This document shows positions 40,771-49,151 of a stretch of 49,151 nt of DNA, one piece after another (within the stretch, counting starts at the first letter, position 1; each line of letters starts with the position of its first letter). The DNA is from a virus. The stretch lies in IMG/VR virus record IMGVR_UViG_3300021368_001595, positions 1 to 49,151 of that record. The stretch is one strand, 5' to 3'. The notes under the pieces are model-generated. The model was not told the DNA's origin. It did not search any database and saw only the letters and a list, made by a program, of their open reading frames with translations. The position numbers and the translations under genes were made by a program.

Positions 40771-42274
40771 CCTTCAAAACACACTCTATTAATTTTTCGT
40801 CTTCTGAATCACTTGCTTCTAAAGCAATGCCTACCAGTCCGCTTGTTGCAACAGTTGAACACACACCATCAGCCCATGCATAAACCGGATCTCCTTTTTT
40901 GACCATTCCTTTTACTCTTACAGGAACACGCCCTTTTAGACCAATTGCCTGGCCTTCTGATCCACTGTTCATTAGATAAGCAGGTTCAGCTGATATCACA
41001 CCTATGCACATGCAACTAGAAGCACATGCTGTAGTTTCAGCATCTCCTCCAACACACATTGCTGTGCCTACTGGATATTCTTTATCGGTTGTATACTTTT
41101 CAGCTAAGTCAGCATATCTTGCACTTGTAGCTAAACCTTGGAAAAGAACAGCATTAAGGTTTCCTGCCGCATCTCTTACCGCTACTGTATTTCCGCCGGC
41201 GGCGCTGTCTGATCCTACATCTGGATTTCTTGCTGTACCGCTAACTATTAACTGTTCTGCCTTTTCGGAAATTCCGTAAAAATTACCTGCATAAACATCA
41301 TCAAATGGTGCGGCAGTGGATCCAATATCAATTGATTTATAAACTGTTGGTCCTGTGCTTTGGATGCCCGGTAAAATTGCTCCTGGACGTATATCTACGA
41401 CATTAACGCTTGCACCACCTGTTTCTTTAACACGGAATTTGATTTCATCACCTTGCGAGTTTTGAATTACACCTTCGTTATCATTTTCAATGAATAATTT
41501 AAGATCAAGTCCTGCACCAATAGCAATACCTGCATCAGTTTGGAAGTTTGTAATTTCTGTGAATACTGTAGGTGCACCTGGATTAGCAGTAACATAGTTA
41601 CTTGCATCAATTCCATTAAGTTTCAATGCATTGGATACAGTACCGTGGAATTGATGATCTGTGCTAGTAACACCAGCAGTAGCACTCTGAGTATTTTTAA
41701 GTGTAACACCTTGTCTTACAACGTCAAATCCTGAAATGGCGTTTTCAGCATCTGCACTATCAATCGTAAACTCTGTAGGGCTTATTACAAAAATTACTTC
41801 ATCATTTACTGTAGCGGCAATAACGCTTCTTGATATAGAACCAGTGTCTCTAACAGTTTTACTTTGCATTTGTGTAATGCCTGAACCAGCATCTTGGGGT
41901 CCTACTAATACAAAGTCTGTTCCGTTATATGCATATAATTGTTGGTTAGTTGTATCCCACCAAAAATCACCAGTCGATAAACCTGCAGGAGCAGTAGCAC
42001 TTATTTCTGCGCCTCCTGTTGTACGCCATTTACCGCCATCATAAAACTTTAATTTGCTGTTTGCACTATCAAACCATATTTGACCTCTTATAGCTCTTGG
42101 TGGTTGATTAGCACCTGCAAAATTTTCTAATAAAAATACAAAGTTTTCGTTTTGTATCTCACCATACCCTGCATAATTTTTACCAACAAGTTTTATGTCG
42201 GTAGTTTGGTCAATAGTACCGTCTTGAACTACTGTAAGCTGGGTAGTATCATATTTGTTAATTGTATACGCCAT
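40766..42274 (-). CDS. Tail protein, paralogue A (C-terminal G2/chaperone-like region)
   Basis: A 502-residue virion protein. The N-terminal module (about 1-130) is shared with the two proteins upstream: ..VQDGTI....I.L.GKNY.GYGE...ENF..LLENFA, then GQIWFD....L..Y.G..WR..GG, then GD.WW....QLY.Y.G.D.VLVGP. The central part is fibre-like. The C-terminal part (about 375-502) has ATSARYADLAEKY...YPVGT.., resembling C-terminal domains of phage fibres that fold or self-cleave, and a cluster of Cys residues (TACASSCMC). It is behind its own GATAAATAC promoter. It probably sits in the baseplate or short tail fibre. Confidence 0.75.
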   Translation of the reverse strand: MAYTINKYDTTQLTVVQDGTIDQTTDIKLVGKNYAGYGEIQNENFVFLLENFAGANQPPRAIRGQIWFDSANSKLKFYDGGKWRTTGGAEISATAPAGLSTGDFWWDTTNQQLYAYNGTDFVLVGPQDAGSGITQMQSKTVRDTGSISRSVIAATVNDEVIFVISPTEFTIDSADAENAISGFDVVRQGVTLKNTQSATAGVTSTDHQFHGTVSNALKLNGIDASNYVTANPGAPTVFTEITNFQTDAGIAIGAGLDLKLFIENDNEGVIQNSQGDEIKFRVKETGGASVNVVDIRPGAILPGIQSTGPTVYKSIDIGSTAAPFDDVYAGNFYGISEKAEQLIVSGTARNPDVGSDSAAGGNTVAVRDAAGNLNAVLFQGLATSARYADLAEKYTTDKEYPVGTAMCVGGDAETTACASSCMCIGVISAEPAYLMNSGSEGQAIGLKGRVPVRVKGMVKKGDPVYAWADGVCSTVATSGLVGIALEASDSEDEKLIECVLKV

Positions 42275-42295
42275 TTATAAACCCCTTGTTGCAAG

Positions 42296-42302
42296 TATTT
42301 AT
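42296..42302 (-). promoter_or_regulatory. T4-type late promoter (ATAAATA)
   Basis: On the minus strand GATAAATAC lies in the 35-base gap between two tail genes, about 22 bases before ATG 42274, with AAGGGG as ribosome-binding site. Core ATAAATA matches seven of the eight bases of TATAAATA. The same 9-mer precedes the gene at 46345-46959. Confidence 0.6.
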
Positions 42303-42309
42303 CATATCC

Positions 42310-44232
42310 TTACGGATATGCTACTGTGCTATTGTGCGTCCACACGCCCCCTGTTATTGTGAATGTCATTGTGTATCTTGCTGGTGTCAATGAAACATTT
42401 CCTGATGCAGTATTTGTAGCAGTGATATCTTGTATTACTGTTTGGTTTTGTGTTCCTGCACTATCCACTGCAATACTTGACTTTTGTAGTGTTTTTGTTG
42501 CATCTGGTGATGTTCCTACAGAAATATTTATTCCACTGACTGTAGCAGAAGCATATGATGTGCAGTGTATTTTTGCTTGTTTGCCGTTTGCAGTGCCGGA
42601 TGCAGGGTATATACTGTTCAACACATTTCTAACATCTGTAATTGGTCCACTTGCTGTGCCTGCTGGATCTGGTGTTGTAAAGCCTGTTATATCAAGGGCC
42701 AAAGCAATGGCATCTGTTAAAATAGTATTATCAACATAGCCTTTGTTTGCAACATCAACGGCAACAGTAGGATCAGATACACCTGTAATTTTTTGTGAAT
42801 TGATTGTAATATCACCACTTGAACTAATGTTCAATGCACCTGGAGAACTAATACTTCCCACCGCGGCATTTCCTGAAACAGACAAAGTGCCTAGTGTACC
42901 AACACTTGTAAGTGAACTGTTAACAACTCCGTTTCCTAGTGTTGTTGCTGTCAAAACATTATTGTTGTTGATTCTAAAAGACTTACCTAATTCAAGATCA
43001 ATATTCTGATTGCTTGTAAAGTTTCCTGTTGCATTACGCCATACAAAATCTTTACTACCGTTTAAACTATTGACAACAAAGCCACCGCCGTCAACTTGTG
43101 CGTCTGTTAGTTCTGTAGAATCTTCAGATACACCTAAATTAATTTGCGGATCTTGAATACGCATTTGTTCTGTATCAACAGCAAAAGTAGTACCTGTAAT
43201 AATTAAGTTTCCTGCAACTGTAAGATCACCTGTAAATCTACCACTGCCAGTAATGTCTAATTCAACTGTAGGTGTTGTTTGAAAAATTCCAAATCTACTA
43301 TTACTTGCATCAAAATGTAAGGCAGCAATTTGGTCGTTTCCGACTAATCTACGTAGTTGAAAGTCTTGGTTTTGTTCTAATAAATCAATTACTGTAGTTG
43401 TGTCATTATCAAGCACTTTGAAATTACCGTATTGTGTATCACCTACACCAACTTTAAGTCCGGTTATTCCTTTTACAAACAACCCACCTTCCATAGTTTG
43501 ATCAACAATTAAGTTTTGATCATCACGTTCGTTTGTTCTAACAAAGTCTGTAGAACTATAGTTGACTCCTCTTGAATCAACAAGATTTTCAGCAGTTGTT
43601 GCAATACCGTTCCAACGATATGCAACATTATCTCCGTTATCAACTTCATATAACGGATTGAATCCTACCTTAATCAATCTACCGCTTGCGTATGGTAACA
43701 ATGTATCATCTGCTCTAGGTGTGAATTGTACATGGCTGTGTATACCAACAAGATTGCCTTGTATATACTGTGCAAGCACTGCTCTTATTCTACCAGCAGT
43801 ATCAATCATGGTAATTGCTTCGAAAGAAGTTTTACCTTGAGAAGAGCTGTATGGAGGTCCTACAAGAACTAGATCTGTTCCGTCATAAAAATAAAGTTTG
43901 TTTTCGTCATTGTTTATCCACAAGTCACCTGCAATCATATTTGGTTGAGTTGCGCTTACAATTGGTCCACCTGCAATTCTAAAAGTATCTCCGTTGTAAA
44001 CTTTCAAACGTTCAGTACTTTTATCATACCATAGTTGTCCTTGTAACGGATTTGAAGGAGTTGATGTACTAGCAAAGTTTTCTAAAAGTTTTATATAATT
44101 TTCATTAAGAAATTCTCCAAAACCTTTGTAATTTCGTCCAACTAATGTTAAATCAGAGCTAGTATTATCTATTATACCATCTTGTAATTCAACAAGTAAG
44201 GTGCCGTCTGTTTTATTAAGTTTATAACTCAT
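42310..44232 (-). CDS. Tail protein, paralogue B (long fibre-like)
   Basis: A 640-residue virion protein with the N-terminal module shared with its neighbours (about 1-130: GQLWYD, FRIAGG, GDLWIN, LVGP). After it comes a second shared module (about 145-200, with V.FTP), then a long fibre-like middle with ITGTTFAVDTEQMRIQ and Gly/Ser-rich stretches. A short C-terminal domain (about 560-640) is Ala/Ser/Thr-rich. It has an ATGA overlap with the upstream gene, so two tail genes are co-translated. No tail-collar motif is present. Likely part of the tail tip or baseplate. Confidence 0.75.
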   Translation of the reverse strand: MSYKLNKTDGTLLVELQDGIIDNTSSDLTLVGRNYKGFGEFLNENYIKLLENFASTSTPSNPLQGQLWYDKSTERLKVYNGDTFRIAGGPIVSATQPNMIAGDLWINNDENKLYFYDGTDLVLVGPPYSSSQGKTSFEAITMIDTAGRIRAVLAQYIQGNLVGIHSHVQFTPRADDTLLPYASGRLIKVGFNPLYEVDNGDNVAYRWNGIATTAENLVDSRGVNYSSTDFVRTNERDDQNLIVDQTMEGGLFVKGITGLKVGVGDTQYGNFKVLDNDTTTVIDLLEQNQDFQLRRLVGNDQIAALHFDASNSRFGIFQTTPTVELDITGSGRFTGDLTVAGNLIITGTTFAVDTEQMRIQDPQINLGVSEDSTELTDAQVDGGGFVVNSLNGSKDFVWRNATGNFTSNQNIDLELGKSFRINNNNVLTATTLGNGVVNSSLTSVGTLGTLSVSGNAAVGSISSPGALNISSSGDITINSQKITGVSDPTVAVDVANKGYVDNTILTDAIALALDITGFTTPDPAGTASGPITDVRNVLNSIYPASGTANGKQAKIHCTSYASATVSGINISVGTSPDATKTLQKSSIAVDSAGTQNQTVIQDITATNTASGNVSLTPARYTMTFTITGGVWTHNSTVAYP

Positions 44233-46340
44233 GCTACTACTCCAGTATAAATCAAATAATTAATTGTTTGGTACGGATTCATAACATTCAAAGGATCACT
44301 CGCTGAGTTAGTCCTATCAACACCACCACTCTTTTCAATAGTTTGTGATGGAGTATCACTTGCAATCTCAGTAACTTCGATCCTGCTAAGGTCAGCATCT
44401 GGTGGCTTATCTCCGCCTGTACCGTCAATTGCTCTAACAAGATTGAATTGTGTTCCGTTCTCAGAAGTCAAATCATGTTCGTGTTCTGGTAAGTTATCTA
44501 TTTCAATTGAACGTGTAGGTAATCCATCTGTCGATCCTAGTGTTTGAGCGTTTAGTTCTCTATTTCTGTTATCAGGATCTGGAGCAGTTGGTACTGGTGG
44601 ATTAGTTCCTCCCATGTACACATTACCTAATGGAAATCTACCTCTCAAATCAGGTAATATAAAGTTTCCTGTTGTAGGTTCGGCACCGTAACTAAATCCA
44701 ATCAACTGGAAAAGACTATTGTATGTACCTTGACTTAATTCTTGTCCATTACAAAATTTCCAACCCGGTGGTTCAACATTTCCTGCATATGGCATAATAC
44801 TACCTACTGGTGCTAATCCAGCAATATTAGAAAACAAAGTTTGTCTTGATATTCTTCTTAAGCCTGTGCTTTGACCACTTATTCTATCTATTAAAAATTC
44901 ATCATTTGATAAACTATCGTTTACTTGGTCTTTACTTGAAATAATTGTATTTTTTATCGAAAGATCAAAAGTTTTAAGTGTGCCTCCAGTTGTGCCGTCA
45001 AACACTTGTTCTGTAGTTTCTACGTCTCCTGTAATTCTAAATGTAGTAGGAGTGTTAAGTTTTTCTGCACTTCCTGATGTTCCAGTAGCGTTACCTAATA
45101 ATTGTCCTTCAACAGTACCAAAGAATGTTGTTGCATGTATTTCACGCCATTTGTTAGAACTACTACCTATGTTACGAGCATTATTAATATCAGGCATTAT
45201 AAGTTCACTGTCCGCTGTATCAACAATCAAGTTGTTATTTCCTAAAGTAATACCTTTTTGTATAACAATATTTTCCCCAACATTCAAAGTTTTAGCAATA
45301 CCTGCTCCGCCCTTGACTACAAGGCTACCGGTGCTAATATTTGTACTTTCGGTTACATCGTTTAATTTTATTTTTCCGCTTGTTTGTAAATTTCCTGTAA
45401 TATCAAGTGCTTCGTCAGGAGCTTCATTATTAATACCTACTCGCAAACTACTGTCTACACGCAATACTGTATTACTAGATCCTGCATTACGAACACGCAT
45501 ATCGATATTAGATCCTTCAATATTATGTTGTATAACTCCTGCACTACCTTCAATACCTATACCCATTTCACCGTTTATACCGTATGTGATACCTGCGTTA
45601 TTTTGAATGTTTAATGGCACTGTTGCTGTAGATTCAACATCTCCTCGTAAAAAGTTTGAAGAAGGAACTGCAAGATCATTTACAATTAAGTTTTCAGCTC
45701 TTTCTGCAATACCATAAAATTTAACATTATTGATTCCATCACCATCTGTGTCTCTACTTGCTAGATTAATTCCAGGTTTAACCACTGTAAATCCAGGAAT
45801 AGTTGCTTTAGGTGTAAATTCATCAAATGCAATAAGTGCTACAATATTTGCATCTACTTCAACTTGTATAACTTTATGGTCAATATTATCTTGACCAACG
45901 ATTGTTGCTGGTGTTGTTCCAGTTGTTAATCCGTCACTAAATTCTGGACCTACAAGTACCCAACCTGATCCACTGAACAAATACAACTGCTGTGTTTCTG
46001 AATTTGCCCATAAATCGCCTGCTGTAGCTTCTGTACCATCCGGTTGGCTAGAACTTTTAATAAGTCCACCAGCTGGCTTGAAACGTGTACCATCATATAC
46101 CAACAATTCATTTTTTGTAACCGAATCATTAAACCATAATTGTCCTTTGGTTGGATTATCTGGTTCTGTTGCATTTGAAAAATTTTCAAGTAAGTGTAGC
46201 AAAGATTCTGCAATTACTTGTCCGTATCCTGAACTACCTTTGCCAGGAATACCTATACTTGTGCTTCGATTAATAGTGCCGTCTTCAACTATGATAGGGT
46301 CTTTGTCAGCACTATTTGTAAATTGTATTGTATATGCCAT
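44229..46340 (-). CDS. Tail protein, paralogue C, with phage tail-collar domain
   Basis: A 703-residue virion protein. The N-terminal module (about 1-130) is shared with A and B, and a second module follows (about 140-190). The C-terminal region (about 515-600) has the tail-collar pattern PVGSIMPYAG, GWKFCNGQ, then FILPDLRGRFPLG. The collar domain is found in short-tail-fibre and collar proteins of many phages and tends to bind a receptor or trimerise. The remaining C terminus is polar with EHEH motifs that could bind metal. GAGGGG is the ribosome-binding site, overlapping the upstream stop. Confidence 0.85.
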   Translation of the reverse strand: MAYTIQFTNSADKDPIIVEDGTINRSTSIGIPGKGSSGYGQVIAESLLHLLENFSNATEPDNPTKGQLWFNDSVTKNELLVYDGTRFKPAGGLIKSSSQPDGTEATAGDLWANSETQQLYLFSGSGWVLVGPEFSDGLTTGTTPATIVGQDNIDHKVIQVEVDANIVALIAFDEFTPKATIPGFTVVKPGINLASRDTDGDGINNVKFYGIAERAENLIVNDLAVPSSNFLRGDVESTATVPLNIQNNAGITYGINGEMGIGIEGSAGVIQHNIEGSNIDMRVRNAGSSNTVLRVDSSLRVGINNEAPDEALDITGNLQTSGKIKLNDVTESTNISTGSLVVKGGAGIAKTLNVGENIVIQKGITLGNNNLIVDTADSELIMPDINNARNIGSSSNKWREIHATTFFGTVEGQLLGNATGTSGSAEKLNTPTTFRITGDVETTEQVFDGTTGGTLKTFDLSIKNTIISSKDQVNDSLSNDEFLIDRISGQSTGLRRISRQTLFSNIAGLAPVGSIMPYAGNVEPPGWKFCNGQELSQGTYNSLFQLIGFSYGAEPTTGNFILPDLRGRFPLGNVYMGGTNPPVPTAPDPDNRNRELNAQTLGSTDGLPTRSIEIDNLPEHEHDLTSENGTQFNLVRAIDGTGGDKPPDADLSRIEVTEIASDTPSQTIEKSGGVDRTNSASDPLNVMNPYQTINYLIYTGVVA

Positions 46341-46344
46341 CTAC

Positions 46345-46959
46345 TTACCCCTCGTTGAATCCAGTTAAACTTTGTACTCTTACTGTATAATCTATTTGAA
46401 TTAATCTATTTAAAGATTTCTGTACAGGATGGAAAATAACATGTGTTAGCAACCTTCCAGTACCTGATGCGCTGTATGCTTTTAATCCTAATTCGTCAAA
46501 AACGTACAAACTATTATTATCTGTTGCGGTGTCAAATGCGTCTTGTCCTGAAGGCTCACCGTAGTCTAAAAGACAAGTTACAATTATATCCGTATAATTA
46601 GTTCCGCTTACATGACGTGTTTCAATTTTATTTCTAGCAGGATCTAAATTGTTCACACTTCTATCATCTACAACTTTTGTAAACGTTTCATTATACAAAC
46701 TTGCATTTGTACCAGTAGAGTTTGGTGTAAGGTATGTAATTATTCCTGTAGGGTCAACACTTGTTCCACCGTTTCCAAATCCCATTTCATAAATCCAGCC
46801 TGTTCCGCCGTTTCCTAAACTTTCTGCAAGGCTTATACTCATATTTTCATAGTGAATAGCATTGCGTTTGTCAACTAGAACTTCACCAGATTCTGGATTA
46901 TGTATCTTAATGTGTCCTTGTATCAACACACCATTTTTTTCGTTTATTTTATCTGTCAT
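46345..46959 (-). CDS. Virion structural protein
   Basis: A 204-residue protein. The N terminus has a short beta-rich pattern (GVLIQGHIKIHNPESGEVL) and a Gly-rich YEMGFGNGGTSVDP segment (about 57-71), followed by polar stretches and a C-terminal strand region ending IQIDYTVRVQSLTG. Such a pattern is common in small tail or baseplate proteins of marine T4-like phages. No enzyme motif is visible. It has its own GATAAATAC promoter just upstream and is followed by three tail paralogues. Confidence 0.7.
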   Translation of the reverse strand: MTDKINEKNGVLIQGHIKIHNPESGEVLVDKRNAIHYENMSISLAESLGNGGTGWIYEMGFGNGGTSVDPTGIITYLTPNSTGTNASLYNETFTKVVDDRSVNNLDPARNKIETRHVSGTNYTDIIVTCLLDYGEPSGQDAFDTATDNNSLYVFDELGLKAYSASGTGRLLTHVIFHPVQKSLNRLIQIDYTVRVQSLTGFNEG

Positions 46960-46981
46960 AGTTTATACCATCCTGCTGTTG

Positions 46982-46988
46982 TATTTAT
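46982..46988 (-). promoter_or_regulatory. T4-type late promoter (ATAAATA)
   Basis: On the minus strand GATAAATAC overlaps the TAA stop of the upstream structural gene and lies about 23 bases before ATG 46959. The same nonamer occurs at 42303-42295. Placement over a stop codon resembles the other promoters of this window. Confidence 0.6.
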
Positions 46989-49151
46989 CGCGGTAAGTCA
47001 ACTGTTGCGGCACGTAAGAATTTAGCGATATTAGAATCACTATCTCCTAACGATGTTCCGGGATCTGTCCATAATTTTCCTTGTCGTCTTACAATTATTA
47101 TTTTTGTGTTTAAAATAGGAGGAGTAGATAACACTAAATCACTACCGTTAACTGTAAACTCTGGCGCTAATGTTTCGTCTCCTTCTGGACTATCTTGTGC
47201 TATGGGATCTCCACCAAACACATAACTGCTTATACTATTTTTTCTTAAACGTTTTCCTGCAACAAACACTTCAAATTCGTTGATATTGTTAGGTGTAAAA
47301 TCTAATGGATACTGTGTAGAAGTACCATCGGCTGTAAGTATAGTAGTTAATGTTTCATCTTTGTATGGCATTACGGAGTCTGATCCTGAATCAAATACCT
47401 TAGTGCCTTTTGCATAAACATCTGCAACACCAGTGCCTGATGTTCCTCTTCTGAATTGACTAATGACATTTCCATTTCTTACAAAATATTCAATACGTTC
47501 TTTGTCAATAAAAATGACTGCTGGAACTCTTGCACCTGCCTCTGGTGCAGGCAAATTGTCCCCGTTTATAACAGTAATGCTCTGATCATATTGATGTAGA
47601 TCTAAAGCAAGTGTAACATTGTCTTCATCTGAAATACGCTTGTATGCAGTTTTATTCATCATATCTTTGAACTGTGACCACCCATATCTATTTCTTGTTA
47701 AAGGTGCCGCAAAATGTATAACTTGGACTACATCATTTTCATTTATTTCTGATTCTATTTTGACATATAATTTGTTATCTGTTACATAGTAATTCACACT
47801 TGGCGTAAGCAGTTCACCATTAATTGTAACCCATACATACTGAGCATCAACTGCTGGTTTGTTAAGTTTTATCAATCCGTTTTGTAGATGTAAATATTTC
47901 TGGTATGCATCTGTGCCCGAGGTTAATGTAATTCTATCAACAACATCGTATTCTATACGCTGAATGTCTTGGTAATCATGATTTGTAAATTGATATATTT
48001 TTATATCTGTGTTTTCTGCAAACGTTGTATCAAAATGTATTTGGCTAGGAGTTTCTATAAAATCATTGTTGTTTGGATCAAAATATCCAAATCTATATTC
48101 TCCGCTGTCCATGACAAATATATCTAAATTATCTCCGTCTTTTTGATCTACATCTGTTCTTAGGCGAAGTAATGTTTTGCTTCCAACAGTTAATCCGTAT
48201 TGGTCGCTGGTAAGTCTATTTCCGTTTAGATATACTTGCATCTTCTTGGCGCTAAGTGTACCTGGTGGGAACTGCCAAGTCTCCATTTCATATTCAATTT
48301 TTGTTTCTAGTGTAGAAATACGTAGCGAATAGCCCGCATTTAATATAGTATTGCCAGCCTTAACAATTGTTTTGTATGATCCTGGTTGTTGTGTGCCTGG
48401 TGTTTGTGCTAGATTGTAAATTGTTGTGCTTCCGTCAGCAACAATATTTTGTATATTAACTTCACTGTAATTTTTTACATCTTCATCTGCATCAAATATT
48501 GCAAAACGTATTACATCACCAACTACAGGAGGTTCAGCAAAACGTATAACAACATTTCCGTTTATACCATCTTTATCAACAGTACTTTCTTCAAACGCAT
48601 TATCTATTGTTTTCCCGTTAAGAGTTACTATATTTTGTAATTCGTCTTTATACCTTACATTGGTAATAAATCTAGCTGTACTACCGTCTGCAATTATAGT
48701 ATCTATATCTAATATTTTAACACCACTAACGTCTAGGGTAACAATATTTAAAATTTGATTTGCAGTAGGTGCGGTAGCAAACACTATTGCATTTGTAGAG
48801 TAGTCAACAGTGTAATTAGTTACTATAACATTGCCTATTTTTACAAATAGATTTATGTTTGCTATAGGTGTAGTGCCAATTGCAAAATTAGTTGTTGTAC
48901 CATCTGTCTCATAAACACAAGAAACGATATTACTTCCGCCTCCTCTAGGCTTTTCATAAACTTTTATATCTACTGTGTCAAGAACTTGTCCTGGTATTTG
49001 TTCTTCTGGTCCAGCACTTGTGGTAGGTGTAACAAAGCCGTCTCCGTCAATAGTAATATCCCCACTTGCTATACCTGTTGCTGTGGAATAATTTAAGTTT
49101 CCGCCTTGTAGAATACTATCATATGTTTGTTCGTTTGGTAGGAAAGTTCCA
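46985..49151 (-). CDS. Large virion structural protein with beta repeats, 5' end outside window
   Basis: The frame is open through the right edge, so the protein starts beyond the window; the GTG at 48784 is internal. At least 720 residues are present. Repeated units of about 70-110 residues share a pattern of a hydrophobic strand with a NG or G turn followed by L, then Y and a further strand: VKIGNVIV, VKAGNTIL, VYLNGNRL, VTINGELL and VFVAGKRL. This is expected of an extended tail-fibre or baseplate scaffold. A KVYEKPRGGG segment lies near the window edge. Position, size and repeats suggest a long tail-associated protein of the T4-like virion. Confidence 0.75.
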   Translation of the reverse strand, partial: GTFLPNEQTYDSILQGGNLNYSTATGIASGDITIDGDGFVTPTTSAGPEEQIPGQVLDTVDIKVYEKPRGGGSNIVSCVYETDGTTTNFAIGTTPIANINLFVKIGNVIVTNYTVDYSTNAIVFATAPTANQILNIVTLDVSGVKILDIDTIIADGSTARFITNVRYKDELQNIVTLNGKTIDNAFEESTVDKDGINGNVVIRFAEPPVVGDVIRFAIFDADEDVKNYSEVNIQNIVADGSTTIYNLAQTPGTQQPGSYKTIVKAGNTILNAGYSLRISTLETKIEYEMETWQFPPGTLSAKKMQVYLNGNRLTSDQYGLTVGSKTLLRLRTDVDQKDGDNLDIFVMDSGEYRFGYFDPNNNDFIETPSQIHFDTTFAENTDIKIYQFTNHDYQDIQRIEYDVVDRITLTSGTDAYQKYLHLQNGLIKLNKPAVDAQYVWVTINGELLTPSVNYYVTDNKLYVKIESEINENDVVQVIHFAAPLTRNRYGWSQFKDMMNKTAYKRISDEDNVTLALDLHQYDQSITVINGDNLPAPEAGARVPAVIFIDKERIEYFVRNGNVISQFRRGTSGTGVADVYAKGTKVFDSGSDSVMPYKDETLTTILTADGTSTQYPLDFTPNNINEFEVFVAGKRLRKNSISSYVFGGDPIAQDSPEGDETLAPEFTVNGSDLVLSTPPILNTKIIIVRRQGKLWTDPGTSLGDSDSNIAKFLRAATVDLPR

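Noticed and set aside
1-49151. tRNA genes, CRISPR arrays, insertion sequences or attachment sites
   Set aside because: Gaps are all under about 80 bases and hold promoters or hairpins only; no cloverleaf, direct-repeat array, transposase or integrase was seen.

Overview
The window looks like part of a marine T4-like myovirus genome, probably infecting an AT-rich alphaproteobacterium such as SAR11. The grounds are strongly A+T-rich DNA, almost gapless gene packing with ATGA/TAATG-type overlaps, TATAAATA-type late promoters in front of virion genes, several conserved small proteins of the kind seen in marine T4-like phages, and a tail-collar protein. The host assignment is inference. It leans on a bacterial-type TctA/TctC transporter pair and on small membrane proteins resembling DUF6356 and DUF6552. 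No capsid, portal, terminase, polymerase, tRNA, integrase or CRISPR array is present. The window starts and ends inside genes, and no gene-free stretch exceeds about 80 bases.

Layout. (1) 1-4964, plus strand: a metallopeptidase/VWA protein, four small conserved phage proteins, a fibre-like protein and an SGNH-like hydrolase. (2) 4946-10704, minus strand: tctA, tctC, then four 2OG-Fe(II) oxygenase-like genes mixed with two small membrane proteins. This unit is read from one half of a palindromic double late promoter at 10731-10744. (3) 10784-12194, plus strand, from the other half: a methyltransferase and a sulfotransferase-like protein. (4) 12187-17790, minus strand: three more 2OG oxygenases, an SDR, a GNAT-like protein, a DUF6356-like membrane protein, a class-IV aminotransferase broken by an in-frame TGA, a very short AMP-binding enzyme and a second P-loop-like protein. 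(5) 17869-33902, minus strand: thirteen radical SAM genes nearly back to back, interrupted only by one SGNH-like gene. (6) 33895-39749, minus strand: an SGNH-like protein, a large two-glycosyltransferase-plus-methyltransferase fusion, two GT8-like glycosyltransferases and small proteins. (7) 39806-49151, minus strand: virion genes, namely three paralogous tail proteins (one with a tail-collar domain) and other structural proteins.

Regulation read from the sequence. Virion genes and the 2OG/transporter units sit behind TATAAATA or GTAAATA late-type elements. The glycosyltransferase and radical SAM block instead has two exact sigma70 consensus promoters, TTGACA-N17-TATAAT, at 39802-39774 and 20151-20123, each beginning at or just after the stop codon of the gene before. 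This suggests the modification enzymes are made early by host polymerase and the structural and 2OG genes late. A hairpin at 17850-17871 could end the radical SAM unit just before the next late promoter.

How the genes may work together (inference): the radical SAM array, glycosyltransferases, SGNH-like proteins, methyltransferases and 2OG oxygenases form a large modification or biosynthesis island next to the tail genes. Decoration of virion or host-surface molecules is the simplest idea. The radical SAM array is the best candidate for an undescribed system. TctA/TctC would supplement carboxylate uptake by the infected cell.
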